This document shows positions 49,207 to 60,650 of a DNA stretch of 64,000 nucleotides, piece after piece. This stretch comes from Chlorokybus atmophyticus (Eukaryota; Streptophyta; Chlorokybophyceae; Chlorokybales; Chlorokybaceae). Made by a program: the position numbers and the translations under genes. Location: positions 845,797 to 909,796 of the forward strand of contig RHPI01002823.1 in assembly GCA_009103225.1 (NCBI GenBank), in the 5' to 3' direction. The notes under the pieces are model-generated. The model made no database searches. It saw nothing but the letters and a program-made list of their open reading frames with translations, and was not told where the DNA came from. Each line of letters opens with the position of its first letter. The stretch's first letter is position 1.

Positions 49207-51577
49207 ATGCCGCCAGCTGGCAATAGTGCCACGTGGCGGCAGGTTGTCGTCGCAGGCGGCGGCGGCGCCGAAGACGAAGGGCAAGCCCTTAAGCAAGTGT
49301 TGTGCTTGTCACCATGCATTTCGTCGCGGCATACTTTGTTCCTTTTGTCCATGATAGTCGCTGCTGTGAGTAGCTAGTAGGTCCGTCGCTGGGCATTTGC
49401 GCGCTTGTCGTTGATGTCCTTGTCGACATGCTGCTTGTTGTCATGTGTCATATGTTGTCTTTTGTTCGCGAGCAGTTGAGTACGTACACACTAGCCATGA
49501 TGTCTCCTCTGACTCTACAAGCATTTCACTGAAACAAGCACACCCACCGCTGATAGTTGCTCTTGGACAGCTGGCTGATGTTGGATTAGATTTCATGGCA
49601 TCACTGGTTGTTGTCCTGGGCGGCGTGGACTTGCTCGCTGTCGGCGCTGTCGGGCCGCTCATCACGCCCATTGCAAGGGAACTGGGTGCGACTCCATCCC
49701 AGGTATGTTCCAGCTGGACCTAGGATGGTTCTGAACATTAATGAGCCCAGATCCCAACCTCCACAGCTTTGCAGGTGGGAGCATTGTCAAGCCTGTATGG
49801 TGCCCTCCAGCTGCTCTCTGCCACGCCCGCGGGATGGGTGTCGGATCGCCTTGGCCGCAAAACGCTCCTCGCTGCTGCATACTTGGGTGCAGCTTTGGGT
49901 ACGCAATCGTCATTGACAATGCTTGTGAAGCATGCTATGCTGGACTCATGCGCATGACATGACAATGAGAGTTTGCTTTTTTGCAGGTTATGCTTTACTT
50001 GCAGTTGCTGGCTCCGGCTATGGCTGGCCACTAGGCTGGCTGGCGTTGTCAAGAGTGGTGACAGGCCTTTGCAAGCACAGGTGACAATGGAGTACAAGGG
50101 TGCTGTAGCTCAGAGTCAACATGCATCGTGTATGTGCGTGGATGTTGGTCAACCATGCTCATTGTGTTTCAGTTCTGATGCAGCCAAGGCAATTGTGTCG
50201 GACCAGACCAAGCCTGAGCTGCGCTCAACTGCGCTCGGCCGTCTTGCAACAGCCACTGGCGTTGGCATAATGATTGGCCCGACATTGGGTTCTTTGCTTT
50301 TCCGTGTGCGTAACGCTGCCGCCAATGGTTGCTTGTTTCCAATCTGTAGTGGTTACATCTGTTCTTGCGCTGCCATGTGTGACATACTTGTGTTCCACCG
50401 CAGTCGGGAGGCGCAGCTCTGCCTGCCATGTTTGCATCATTGGTGTTCGTTTGCTTGGCCGCCGTGGCGTTTGTGCAGCTGCCGCATGTCAAGCCTGCTG
50501 AACATCATGACGAGAAGTTGCATCCACCCACCCCTGGCGGCTTGTTCAAACAAGGTATAACCCAGCAGGTACTACCAGGTATATGTCAGCCTGTTGTTCC
50601 TGGCATGCGTGTCTCCTGAATGCTGTTGCACAGGAAGCCAAAAAGCCCTGTGGGTGTTATCCGTCCGGGCCTTCATCTCAATGGGTGTCATGGTGTTTCG
50701 AGAGTTCTTCTCACTCTTGCTAGCTTACCGCTTCACGCTTGGTGTACAGGCAAGATTGGTATCACCTTTGCTCTTTAACTGCCAACATTGCACGCTGACA
50801 ATGCCTGCTCAACATCACGCAGGCCACAGGCTACCTGATATCCTTCCAAGGATTGTTATCCGCTCTGGTTCAAGGCCTGGCCATCCGCCCGCTCACGCGT
50901 ATGCTACCCGATGACCAGTTGCTGAGATATTCGCTGACGATGCTCGCTGCAGCATTTGCTGGTATGGTTGAAATTGTTCGCATGTTTTGAGCCAGTTTTG
51001 ACCATGTCTGTGAATATTACAGCCTGCGCACTCTCGCCATCCGTGACGATCCTGGTGCTCTGTTTGATCCCGGTTGCTCTGGCTGGTGGCGTCGCACGCA
51101 CCGCATACTCTTCAATCCTCACACAAACTGTACCTTCCGCTCAGGTGTGGAGCCTGCATGCGGTTTTCTGGACTGTAGCATGTGTGTGCATGTTCTGACA
51201 AGCATGTTGCTTGTACACTCCAGGTGGGTCGGGTGTTGGGTATGGCAGGAACTGTGTCGTCAGTTTGTCGTATTGTTGCCCCGGCACTTGCGGGCTCAGT
51301 CTCCACGTACTATGGTACAAGCGCAGCAGGCCTTTGCAGGTACTTCAGTTCGTGCACAAGCAATGGTCAATCACTAGTGCTTGCTTTCACACGTGTCTGA
51401 CGATGAGTTCGTTACAGCGGCGCTTTGGTTCTTATGGGTGCTGCCATGTTCTCTCACGTGCAACGCACACACTTGGTTCCAAGATCAAGTCCACCTGAAA
51501 GGGAACCCCTCTTGAAGGATGGTGTTGATGTAGATGGGATTCCTCATGATTATGTTAAGTCTAGGCGACGTTCTTAA
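49207..51577 (+). CDS. Major facilitator superfamily transporter, SLC22A18/TetA-like
   Basis: Eleven exons encode about 514 residues; exons 2-11 are about 49476-49702, 49775-49898, 49987-50080, 50173-50305, 50404-50554, 50634-50749, 50823-50961, 51023-51144, 51224-51339 and 51418-51577. Membrane helices begin with GLDFMASLVVVLGG. The loop 2-3 MFS motif is GWVSDRLGRKTLLAAAYLG, and a second-half loop reads GLAIRPLTRMLPD. RVVTGLCKH and GRLATATGVGIMIGPTLG mark helices 4 and 5, as in drug:H+ antiporters. The C-terminus is hydrophilic and basic (KSRRRS). The substrate cannot be inferred. The N-terminus is uncertain: exon 1 (ATG 49207) joins in frame either by a donor at 49370 and acceptor 49475, or by the consensus donor 49366 and acceptor 49480. 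The exon ending at 50749 is followed by GCAAGA, a possible GC donor; the alternative is GT at 50744. Confidence 0.85.
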
Positions 51578-53176
51578 GTTTCCAAGTCCAAGCCATAGTA
51601 ATAATAGATGAGCATAAGTGATATGATGTATGAGTGTCATGTGTTGCAATGCTACGGTCTATGTGTAGGTTGTCATGTGAGCAAAGAGCACTGTGTGCGG
51701 GCTAAGTATGTATACTACACAGGTTGTTGTCCCACGCATTTACACTTTAACGTGTGTATGATCTCATGCGTTTCTTGCAAGTTCCATGAAAAGTGCAATG
51801 ATAGACGAAGAAACCTTAACATTGTGTATACATGAACATCCGAACACAAGCGAATTTTTTTTCCGAGAGCCATTGGTATATATGCCGGATGGTATATCGT
51901 GTATACATCTACCAATACACACTACATCTATAAGATTTCTTGCAATGACGCAAGCTTTGTGTACAAGGAGTTTTACAATCGTATGCAATTACAGTTGTAA
52001 CACTCCCTGGAAACAAGCCTTACATCGTTGTACATATACGAGAGAGCACCTCATCTATTGCTGTCAAGTTGTATACTTTCTTTGCATTCACATTCCCGCT
52101 CTTGTGTTGCTTTGAAGGTATATAGGCATAATGACTGAGAACCTTAACATGCGCGTGCATTGAGAGAGTTGGCATGCATTTTACGCAACGCAACCCCTTG
52201 CACACTGTCCGGGACGGTCCCACATGCCAAAAGCCGTCTCATGCATTTTTACTTGACGTCGACAATCTTGCCCGAGACATTGTGGATAAACACTGCAGCC
52301 TTAATGCAGCAACGACAAGAATAAATAATCCATCTGAGACAGCCTCGGCGCGGCCCGCCTACAGTTGAGCCGAAGCGCGGTCGCGAGTCAACCGCGCGTA
52401 TTACAAGTTATCCAGTGCGCTTTCCACTGTCCGACAAGTTTGCTGCCGGTAGAATTACAGATATCGCATACATGCTAAATGATATCCGTGTTGTGTGGTT
52501 AGCTGCATCCTCCCGCGCAACTGCCTGACCGAGAAGACGTCAAACCGTCGCACAGCTGACGTATACGCAGTCACAGCTGAGGGTTGCCTCCTTGCGGCGG
52601 TGGTGGAGTGGGTGGGGGTGGCAGTGTCTCCAGCGAGGGAGGCTTTGAAGCGCTAACGGCGTGACATAGGGTGTCGAGGTGAGTGTGATGCCACTTTGCA
52701 AGTTGGCCGCCGGTGCGTGGTTGTTGAACGCTTGTGGACGGCCTGCTTGCTGCGATGTGAGCGTGCTTGGGTGCGTGCAAGCAATGCTGTTAGGGTTTTG
52801 GTCTGCTGGACTGTTGCAACGGATCCTTTTGTGTGAGTCATCTCGACAAGCATTACCGTCAGCTGACGTCATAGCAGGGTGTTTTGACTTACTTACTTAA
52901 GCTTGGGCTGTCTGCATGCAGGTACAAGAATTATGCATCATGCATTCCGTCTGTTGCGTCTTCAGTGCATGCTATGCAAATCCTAGACGCCTTTGTTGGC
53001 ACCAATAAAATCTAGTCTTTAGCAGATCTGCTGTGGTCATGTTAGTTCACGCCGACATCCAAGTCAGTTGCTCAAGCCAAGCTTACGCAACTTCAGCTTA
53101 CACACGCATTGCAAAGCTTCTTACAGAGGCTCTTGCTCAATCATCATGCTCAAGTGGGTTACATTTCCGCAGACAA
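51578..53176. other. Intergenic; includes telo-box upstream of next gene
   Basis: AT-rich to about 52330, then GC-balanced. Open frames here are short and featureless. A perfect telo-box (TAGGGTTT, reverse of AAACCCTA) lies at 52791-52798, 379 bases before the next gene's ATG. A 5' untranslated exon may lie between. Confidence 0.5.
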
Positions 53177-56100
53177 ATGGCAAAGCCGCAATATAATGTT
53201 GGCACGGGCAATCGCTTTGATTTTTTAGAAGATGACAGCAGCAAGGCGTCAAGTACTGTTGACTGGCAAACCAAGTCCAAAAGAAAGGGGCGCAAAAACA
53301 AGGAGCCAGCAGCACAGGTCACACCAGCAGCGGAAGCAGCGGCAGTAGCAGCTGTTGCAGCACCAACATTGAAAGTTGAAACAAAAACCCCACCTGCAGT
53401 CACTAGCAGCGTCATTCCCAGTCCCGAAGCGAATGCAGATGGCGAATGGCAAGAAAAGAGACGGCCAGCTGCGCCTACCGCAGCAGCGGCTGCAGTAGCA
53501 GCCGCAGGGCCGGCTCAATCACCATCCAATGCTGCAGGCGATATGGAGAGTAGTGCACTGGAGGCTGCAGCATCTCGCTCCTGCTCGGATGCAGCTGCAC
53601 GGCAATCGCTCTGGAGGGAATGGACCAAAGCTGCCAGCGAGGGCAGCGCTGGCCGAGGTCGGCGAGCTGATCAGACTGGGTCTTTCAAGCAGGTTTGTGC
53701 AGGTTGCTTGAGTAATTGCGCATGCCCGCCCGGCAGCCCTCTTGATGCGTGAATTGAACCAGTCCGCACTGATAACTTGAGCACAGAGCAAGGCACGTGC
53801 GCCTTGCTGTAGGGTCACGCAAGCACAACCACATGCAGTTAAGCAGCAGCTTCCTACTTGATCATCGACATGTTTCTGTGTCACGGCAATGCAGGTGCTG
53901 CTTTCCAGCCAAGCACTGGAGGCGTCCATTGAGAGCTGCATTGATCCACCACTGAGTGCAGCGCACGAAGCAGACTTAAAGGTGGGTTGTGCTTGGCCTG
54001 TACAGCTAGCTGTGATTTTTTCAGTCAGTTGTTGTGTGAACAAACACCATTGCAAAAATGATATGCAAGCAAAACTGTTTGCGCAGGCATTGCTGTCTGC
54101 AGTTGCACCTGGGCTGGCCTCAGAGGCCACTTCCTTTGCATCGCTGGTGGTGAAGCTGGCGCAAGTCATGCAGCACGAGTCGCCACTTGTGGTCAGCAAT
54201 GCCAAGCGCACGCTGCACGCTGCTGTCACTGCATTGAAGGTATGCAGACCAAGCTGCTGACAGTTGAGCACTGAGCCCTTGTTGGAGCCCTGGCTCCCTC
54301 TCTTTCGCTGCATGCACAAGCCTGCAAGCTCTGCTAATTGGTGTTCTTCCTCTCAGAGTGTTGGGTCATCAAGGGCTGTGGCTGCGCCTTCAGAAAACAT
54401 CATGCCGCAGCTTCAGCACCTTCAGCAGGAAGAGGCAAAGCTGGAGGCGCGTCTGCGGCATCAAAGCATTACCGGCAACGACTCTGCGGCAGCCCTCGCG
54501 GAGCGCGCAAGGTACATGTCCTCTCTGTGACGCTCACCAACGCGAGCTGCCAATAAAATGGGTTATGTGACTGAGTGTCCAACTCGCACACAAACTGCAG
54601 GTGTACTGGCGATCTCCTCAAGGTGCATGAGCAGAAGCTGGGGTTGCTGACAGGTGGCGCAGTAGGCAAGAGCGGAGAGGTTGATGTGCAGATGGCCGCA
54701 ATGCAGCAGCTGAGGACAATGATGAACAAAGTCTCTGAGCGCCTCGCCAGCGCTCAAAACTTGCATCAGGTACGCAAAGCATGAACATAACGCACCTGGC
54801 TGATGTCTTGATGTGTAAGCTGTATTTGTGATGTTGACAGGCGTTGAGTGGCGAAACAAAGCACCTAGGCGCGCAGCGAGATAGGGCTTTGGCAGTGTTG
54901 CAACGCGCTGAGGGCCAGCTGAACGATGAGGCAAGCAGCGTTGAGCGCCAAATTAAGGAGGTGGAGATGCACCTTGCCCTTCTCAAGAGTGCGCTTACAG
55001 ATATTGCAGCAAAGCGCAATGATATTATTGGTCAACGAGAAGCCCTCCTTCATGTAAGCTGTTGCTGCTACGCCCTGTACACAATCGCGACTGTGGTTAC
55101 AGAGTCCGTATGCGTTGTTAACTGCATGTGGATGGCTCAGGCATACGCAAATGCAAATCGAGCTGGGCAGCCTCGAGAGACAAACACCGACAATGTCAGC
55201 CGCATGCAGCAACAGCTATCTACATTCCAAGTACGCGCCCACTTTTTCAAGTGATGCTTCTCAGGCTGCATGCTGACCTCGGCGTCAAGCTTCCACCACG
55301 GGTCACGTCTGACATGATACATTGTGTTGTGCAGGCCTTGGATGGGTTGCTAGTCAAATTGCAGCAAGCAGCTGTTGCCAACCAGACCAAGTCTTTGGCA
55401 GGTTCGGGCAACGCTGCTCACTCTGCTCCAGCGGAGTATTTGGCCGTCCTTGACCAACATCTTGGCTACAAGCTGGCACAACAGGTACCGTACTGACATG
55501 CTCAAATGTGCTTCGCATAGGTTACAGCATCATTGTTAGACTCTACACCAATTATACCAGTTCAATCTTTGTAGATGGAGCAGCAAGTATGTTTTGTGTG
55601 CAACGTTGAAACGCCAACAGAAGAAAGCAAATGCAATGCATTTCGTCACCTTACAAATTATGCAGCAGTACACATATTTGTACCGGTGTTGCCTGTCCGC
55701 ATCCGCAGCTGTTGTTGTACCGGTGTTGCCTGTCCGCATCCGCAGCTGTGGTTGTAACTTGTTGTGACATCAGGCAACTGTCAAGCAACGAGTCACATTT
55801 GTGGCCGAGAAGATGACAGCGTTGGAGAAGGATCGCCAAGAACTGCTGAATATGGGCATGTCAGACCAAGCTGGCAACCTCAATCGTCCATCGGAGCAGT
55901 TGAACAAAATGATGAAGGTGAGGCACTACTTCTGGTGGGCTTGCACAACTGCAAGTGTGCACATCACTCTGTTTTAATGACCCGGATCTTGCAGGACGCA
56001 ATGGCTGCAGCCAAAGCAATTGCCGACGGCGCTGAAGACGCCAGCCGCACACTCCACACGAGCGCGGTGGTCCTCGGCTTTGGCAACAACCAGAGTTTGC

Positions 56101-57528
56101 ACCCGCTGTTCGTGCGCGTCGAGCATCAGCTAGCACAACTTCGCAGCGAGCACAGCAGTCTGGTGGCCTTATCTGCGGGCCCGGTGAACGCCGGAAGCGC
56201 GCAAGCTCCAGCTGCATTGGAGACACTCCGGCAACCTTACACGCCTCCTCACCCAGGGCCCGGACCCACACCCACGCCGAGCCCAGCATCATCATTTGAT
56301 GCCATCCGTCTCGCCACACTTGCTCCCGGCAGGGGCGCAACGCCCACCCTCGCAGGCGTGCAAAATGCACTCAACCAGCTGTCAGGGACAGGCCAAAGGA
56401 CTGACTCACAGGTGAGGGCGTGTGTGTTCTTTCTCGCTGGAGATGCGCATGCAGTTGGTTGCTTGGGCGATCCTGAGTGTATTGTGTGGACCAGGACTAT
56501 GCCAACGGCGGAATGAGTGCTTCAGCCAGGCGCAACGCCTCTAAGAATAACAAGCAGGGAGGGCGTGGAACAAAGTTGATGCCGCAATCCGGACATGTTG
56601 ATGGCATGCGCATGATGGAGGCTCCCATGCACTTCATGGTGGGTTGCATGCAATGCTGTGGCACACTCAGTGTAAGCTTGTGTGGTCTCACGCAAACGCC
56701 ATGTACTGATCAAGCTGCCTGACAGGAGTCTGACATGAGGGCAAAGGACGCAAGTGAGATGCATCGGTTGCCAGGTCACATCGATGTAGCCGCGCATGTT
56801 GGCACGCAGCCGATTGCCCAACATCTGGACAAGGCCAAGTCACCAGCCTCACCTCCATTGTCACCTACCAGACCTGCGTTGCAGCCTTCCGCAATAGCCG
56901 CATCTGCACCCATGCCTGCTGTCGCAGCGCCCGGACCTAAGACTGCACCTGCACCACCACCACAGAAGGTAAGAATAAGTGCTTCTGCATGAGATGTCTC
57001 ATAGCGTTTCCTCTCAGATTTTAATGTTTACCATTATTTGGTGTGTGCGCTCAAGTGATGGCTTGATTCCTTGCTGTTTCAGCTTATGATGCGCAGTGCC
57101 TAAGTGCTGCGACGTTTGCAGGTTGCTCGCGGTTGGGCTGTTGTGGAAAGGCCTCCAGCAGTGTCTCTGCGCCAGCCTCAGGAAGAGGACTTTGGTCTGC
57201 CCACACCGGCGGAGGCCGCTGCCGGCAACAACGGTGTGGACGCGCACAAACGAGGCGGTGCTGCGAGGAAACCCAACAACAAGAAGCCAATCAAGGGCAC
57301 GGACGGTGACGCTGAGATGGTGCCCGACAGCTCTGACTCAGAGTTCTCCCTGTTTTCGTACAGGTACTTGTTCTCATTCCAGGTCATCTGCATGTGCACT
57401 TTTGCAGACTTTGCCGCAGCATCTAACATGTTGGCACATGCAGCCCTTCAAACAAGCCACAGACAGAAGCCGGCCCTTTGGGTCATCAATTGAGCGCGCC
57501 CACAACGCCGGCAGCGTCTGCAACTTAG
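53177..57528 (+). CDS. Unrecognised 935-residue protein with coiled-coil middle
   Basis: Fourteen phase-consistent exons (53177-53692, 53895-53981, 54087-54239, 54357-54511, 54601-54769, 54841-55053, 55141-55230, 55335-55484, 55774-55917, 55995-56411, 56495-56638, 56726-56968, 57122-57363, 57444-57528). I do not recognise the family. The N-terminus reads NRFDFLEDD followed by a basic patch (KSKRKGRKNK) and long Ala/Pro/Thr stretches, like some RNA-associated plant proteins. Residues of about 290-560 are helical, rich in Glu/Gln/Leu/Lys, with heptad-like spacing (HLQQEEAKLEARLRHQ; SVERQIKEVEMHLALLKSA), suggesting a coiled coil. The C-terminal third is Pro/Ala/Ser-rich and disordered, with an acidic DSSDSEFS patch near the end. 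There is no signal peptide or membrane segment. The ATG follows an acceptor-like CAG; the frame is open upstream with other Mets. A scaffold or RNA-granule role would be a guess. Confidence 0.8.
55679..55752. repeat. 37-bp tandem duplication in an intron
   Basis: TGTACCGGTGTTGCCTGTCC and the following 17 bases are repeated once with period 37, inside the intron 55485-55773 of the coiled-coil gene. The reading frame is not affected. Confidence 0.95.
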
Positions 57529-58957
57529 GCTCTTCCAATACCAACCTGCAGCCTATGCAAGGTGGTTGAAGAGATGTACTCAGCACTGCACTCGTGTCGC
57601 CAGGAGTGCTCCCTGTTTATTATTGTCGCCTTCGCAGAGCTTGTCAGCTTTGCGTGTGTGCCATGGCTTTGGGCTTGTTTGACAATTGTCACTTGTTTGC
57701 ACTTCCCGTTGCGATGCACTTGATGGCAGGATTGGCAGTCACATTAGTAGCCGTTTGAGTTGTCGAGGTCTTGTTAGCCCAGCGTAGCTGCAGAGCATGA
57801 TACGCCGACCATGTGGTAAGATATCGTTACATGTATTGTGTCCGGCATGAGCTTTGTGTGGTTTGAACAAGACAGTGTGTGCGGAGCATGGCTTGTACAA
57901 GCACTGCGTTTCCCACTGTTTGCACACGTGCATTTCTGCTGTCGTCAAAGTAGGGACTGTGAGGATTATGAGCACACCTGCACATGCAAACATCATACAC
58001 CCCCGTACATTATACCTGTTCGAGATAGAGCTCAAATCCCCATTCCTTCTTTCACATTCACTATTCAACCTGCAGAGCGCATCAGACTCTGTGCATAGGC
58101 TGATCTGAGCAGCAGATGCAATGGTAACGAACAAGCACAAGCACTAGGCACAGCACCGCAAGCAGAGACAGGGCAGGGTAAGGCTTTATTCCAGCAGGGG
58201 CATATACACTAACCATATGCTTGGCTAAGTGCGTGCGTGCAAATGGGGCAGATGGGTGTGCAGGGCAGTAGGGCAGGCAGCAAGCACAGCAACCAACAAG
58301 TAGCAACAGGAGCTAATGGTTAGACCAGCAGCAGGTACAGCACCGCACAGCAGGAAGGCAGCAAGGCAGGGCGAGCATACTGAACTATGTACGCGGTGTG
58401 TACCTTAGCACCCCAGTAACAAGTGGCAGGGAACAACCCGCAGAGCGCATCAGACTCTGTTTATTGAACTAGGTGCACAGAGTGTAACTGAGCGCCGCAT
58501 TATCAGGTGGTAGGGGCAGGGGTAGGGCCAGGCTAGGATAGGTAGCATGTGGGCGTGTGGTTTGGCCTGGTGGTTATGTATGTAACATAAGGTGACTGGT
58601 GCACGGTGCAGTGTGAGAATGTGTGTTGCACCCACAAGCGTGTGCGCAGCAGCACATATTTACATACCCTAAACATGTACATGTGTTGTCACGCATGTCT
58701 CCCGGACGTGCCCAACTCACACCCAAAACCAAGTGCAGCCGAAGCATGCAATCACTCCCTCGTCAAACAGTTTACAGCCATTACAATACAGCTATGCAAT
58801 TTACAAAGTCAATGTACAAGAATCTCCTACCAGCGTACAGCGTACAGCGCGTCTATTCACAACCACCAACATATGCACAACACTACATGCCCCACGGCAA
58901 TTCTACCTGATGTGGCACAACTCATTGCACACTGCAGGTGCCAATACTGCTCATTGT
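57529..58957. other. Intergenic between convergent genes, with diverged repeats
   Basis: A 21-base unit (GCAGAGCGCATCAGACTCTG plus T) occurs at 58072-58092 and 58440-58460. The DNA around each, rich in GCAGG/CAGCA words, is loosely similar, suggesting an old duplication of about 370 bases. No gene is seen. Confidence 0.6.
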
Positions 58958-60590
58958 TCACATGTTCTCCTTTGGCCACAGGTTGAACATTACCACATCA
59001 ATCGGCTCGCGCTGCACCTCATGCGGTGCATATACGTCACCAGTCATTTCATGATACAGCTTCAGGTTGTCAATCAGCTTGTGGAAGCGCTCGCAGCCCG
59101 CACACTGCACACAAGACAAACATATTTGCTTACAAACATGGCATGTCGCAGCCAGTCAAGCCAACACAGGTTATTGACGCCCACAGCATGTCAGCATGCT
59201 GACATGCTGTGGGCACAGTAACCACGAAGACTCAATCAAGCAGATCAGCACAGTTCTTTGCAGACTAACGAAGTCTGCAACATGCAGCCACGCACCTGTA
59301 CAAAAACGGTGCCAGTGGCGTATGCTTGCGGGTTGATCAAACGTTGCGAGCGGTGGCCGCATTTCTCACATGTGAACTCCACCATCAAACGCCTCCGAGG
59401 CGAGCGCTGCAGCTGCCATGGCGCGAGCACTGGTTCTTCCTGCAAAGCTTGCTGGTTCAGCATACAAGTGCAAAGTCACTTGTGCACTGTGCTATGACCA
59501 ATTTACAATTGCAAGTGCGGATCTGTGCTATGACCGACTGTAACCTCAGCGCCACTCATGATTATTAACATCTTCAAAAACGACTAAACAAATGAAAGAC
59601 AGCAAACGCAGCAGATAAGACGTGAGTGCGATTTGTTTTTTACAATCACTTTACTTGGATACTGCTGCCGAACTGAACTGAACTGAACTGAACATACTCA
59701 CAAACACCTACAGTGATGATCCCAATCAACATGCATGCAGGCACTGTGAGTGCAGCTGACCTGTCTCTGCGACACCATGCCGAGGCCTTGTTGGCGACAG
59801 CCAGCGGAGAACAACACCAAGCCCATGGCATCGTCCTGATTCATGCGCTGCAACCCTCCTGCTGGTGCTGCTGCTGCTGTGCTGCTTGGCTGCGCCTCTC
59901 CCTCCTCGCCTGCACTAGTACTGCTGCTGCTGTTGCTCCAAACGCCCTCTAAGGGCTGATGTTGCTGGGCCTCAAACAACACCAGCCGCGCGGGCTGCCA
60001 CTGCACCTTTTGCAACCCCACTGGCGCTGCGAGGTGGGAGGGAAGCAGATACACAGTACAACACAGAAAACAATGCCATGGTTAGCTAAAGCACAAAACC
60101 GGGTTCAAGTGTGCGCTTGGCGGTTGACGTCATGGCTGTCATGCACACGATGCAACGGTGAACTATGGTGAATTGCATACTCTTCGCAGTTTAGTGCACA
60201 GCTGGCTGATGGTTAAGGCCTTGGGTTGTGCTGGCATTGGGAATAACCAGCCTACTTGTTGATCAATTCATTGCGCATGAACTACCAGGAAAACTTTTCG
60301 GGCAACAAAATGACCACCAGCCTGTAGTAGGCGAAGCACTCTGGACCAGCAACGCAGGGTGCAATCGATGGCATACCTCTGCTCAACGTTAGGCTAAACT
60401 CCCCAGAGCCCCCCTTAGCCCCAGAGCCTGCGCCAGACTCAGGGGGCTGAGCCTGGGAGCGGGTGGCGACAAGCTTGCGCGCATTGCTGGTCTTGGGCAC
60501 AGGCAAACATGCCCATCCTCTTCGCGACCGTGCCAACGTCAGCGTCGGCGACACCGACAAGGACGCTGCCGACGCCATCGCCACGGCCAT
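58958..60590 (-). CDS. HEP2: DNL-type zinc-finger Hsp70 escort protein (HEP/ZR), probably plastid
   Basis: Four minus-strand exons (60590-60377, 60026-59761, 59439-59296, 59104-58958) give 256 residues. The C-terminal DNL zinc finger is clear: EFTCEKCGHRSQRLINPQAY, then FVQCAGCERFHKLIDNL, with zinc ligands in two CxxC pairs. The sequence ends HEVQREPIDVVMFNLWPKEN. Such proteins keep organellar Hsp70 soluble (mitochondrial Hep1/Zim17; plastid HEP2). The first exon encodes an Ala/Ser/Arg-rich presequence (ASAASLSVSPTLTLARSRRG), which fits a chloroplast transit peptide but could be mitochondrial. The INPQAY...FVQC form resembles the plant plastid members. Exon 2 is low-complexity (Ser, Ala, Gln) and not conserved; it joins in frame but is less certain. 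Start ATG 60590 is the first Met; the frame is open upstream. Confidence 0.87.
59179..59214. repeat. Perfect 36-base palindrome in HEP2 intron 3
   Basis: The sequence from GCCCACAGCATG to CATGCTGTGGGC is self-complementary over all 36 bases with no loop. It lies inside the intron 59105-59295. Confidence 0.95.
59669..59693. repeat. (GAACT)n short tandem repeat
   Basis: About five CGAACT/GAACT units in the HEP2 intron 59440-59760. Confidence 0.85.
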
Positions 60591-60642
60591 TGCCGCTGCC
60601 ACACGGACGATGACGACGCCTGCGAGTAGAGAGAAGCCCACG

Positions 60643-60650
60643 AAACCCTA
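60643..60650 (+). promoter_or_regulatory. Telo-box upstream of HEP2
   Basis: Perfect AAACCCTA on the plus strand, 53 bases upstream of the minus-strand ATG. Assignment is by motif and position. Confidence 0.4.
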
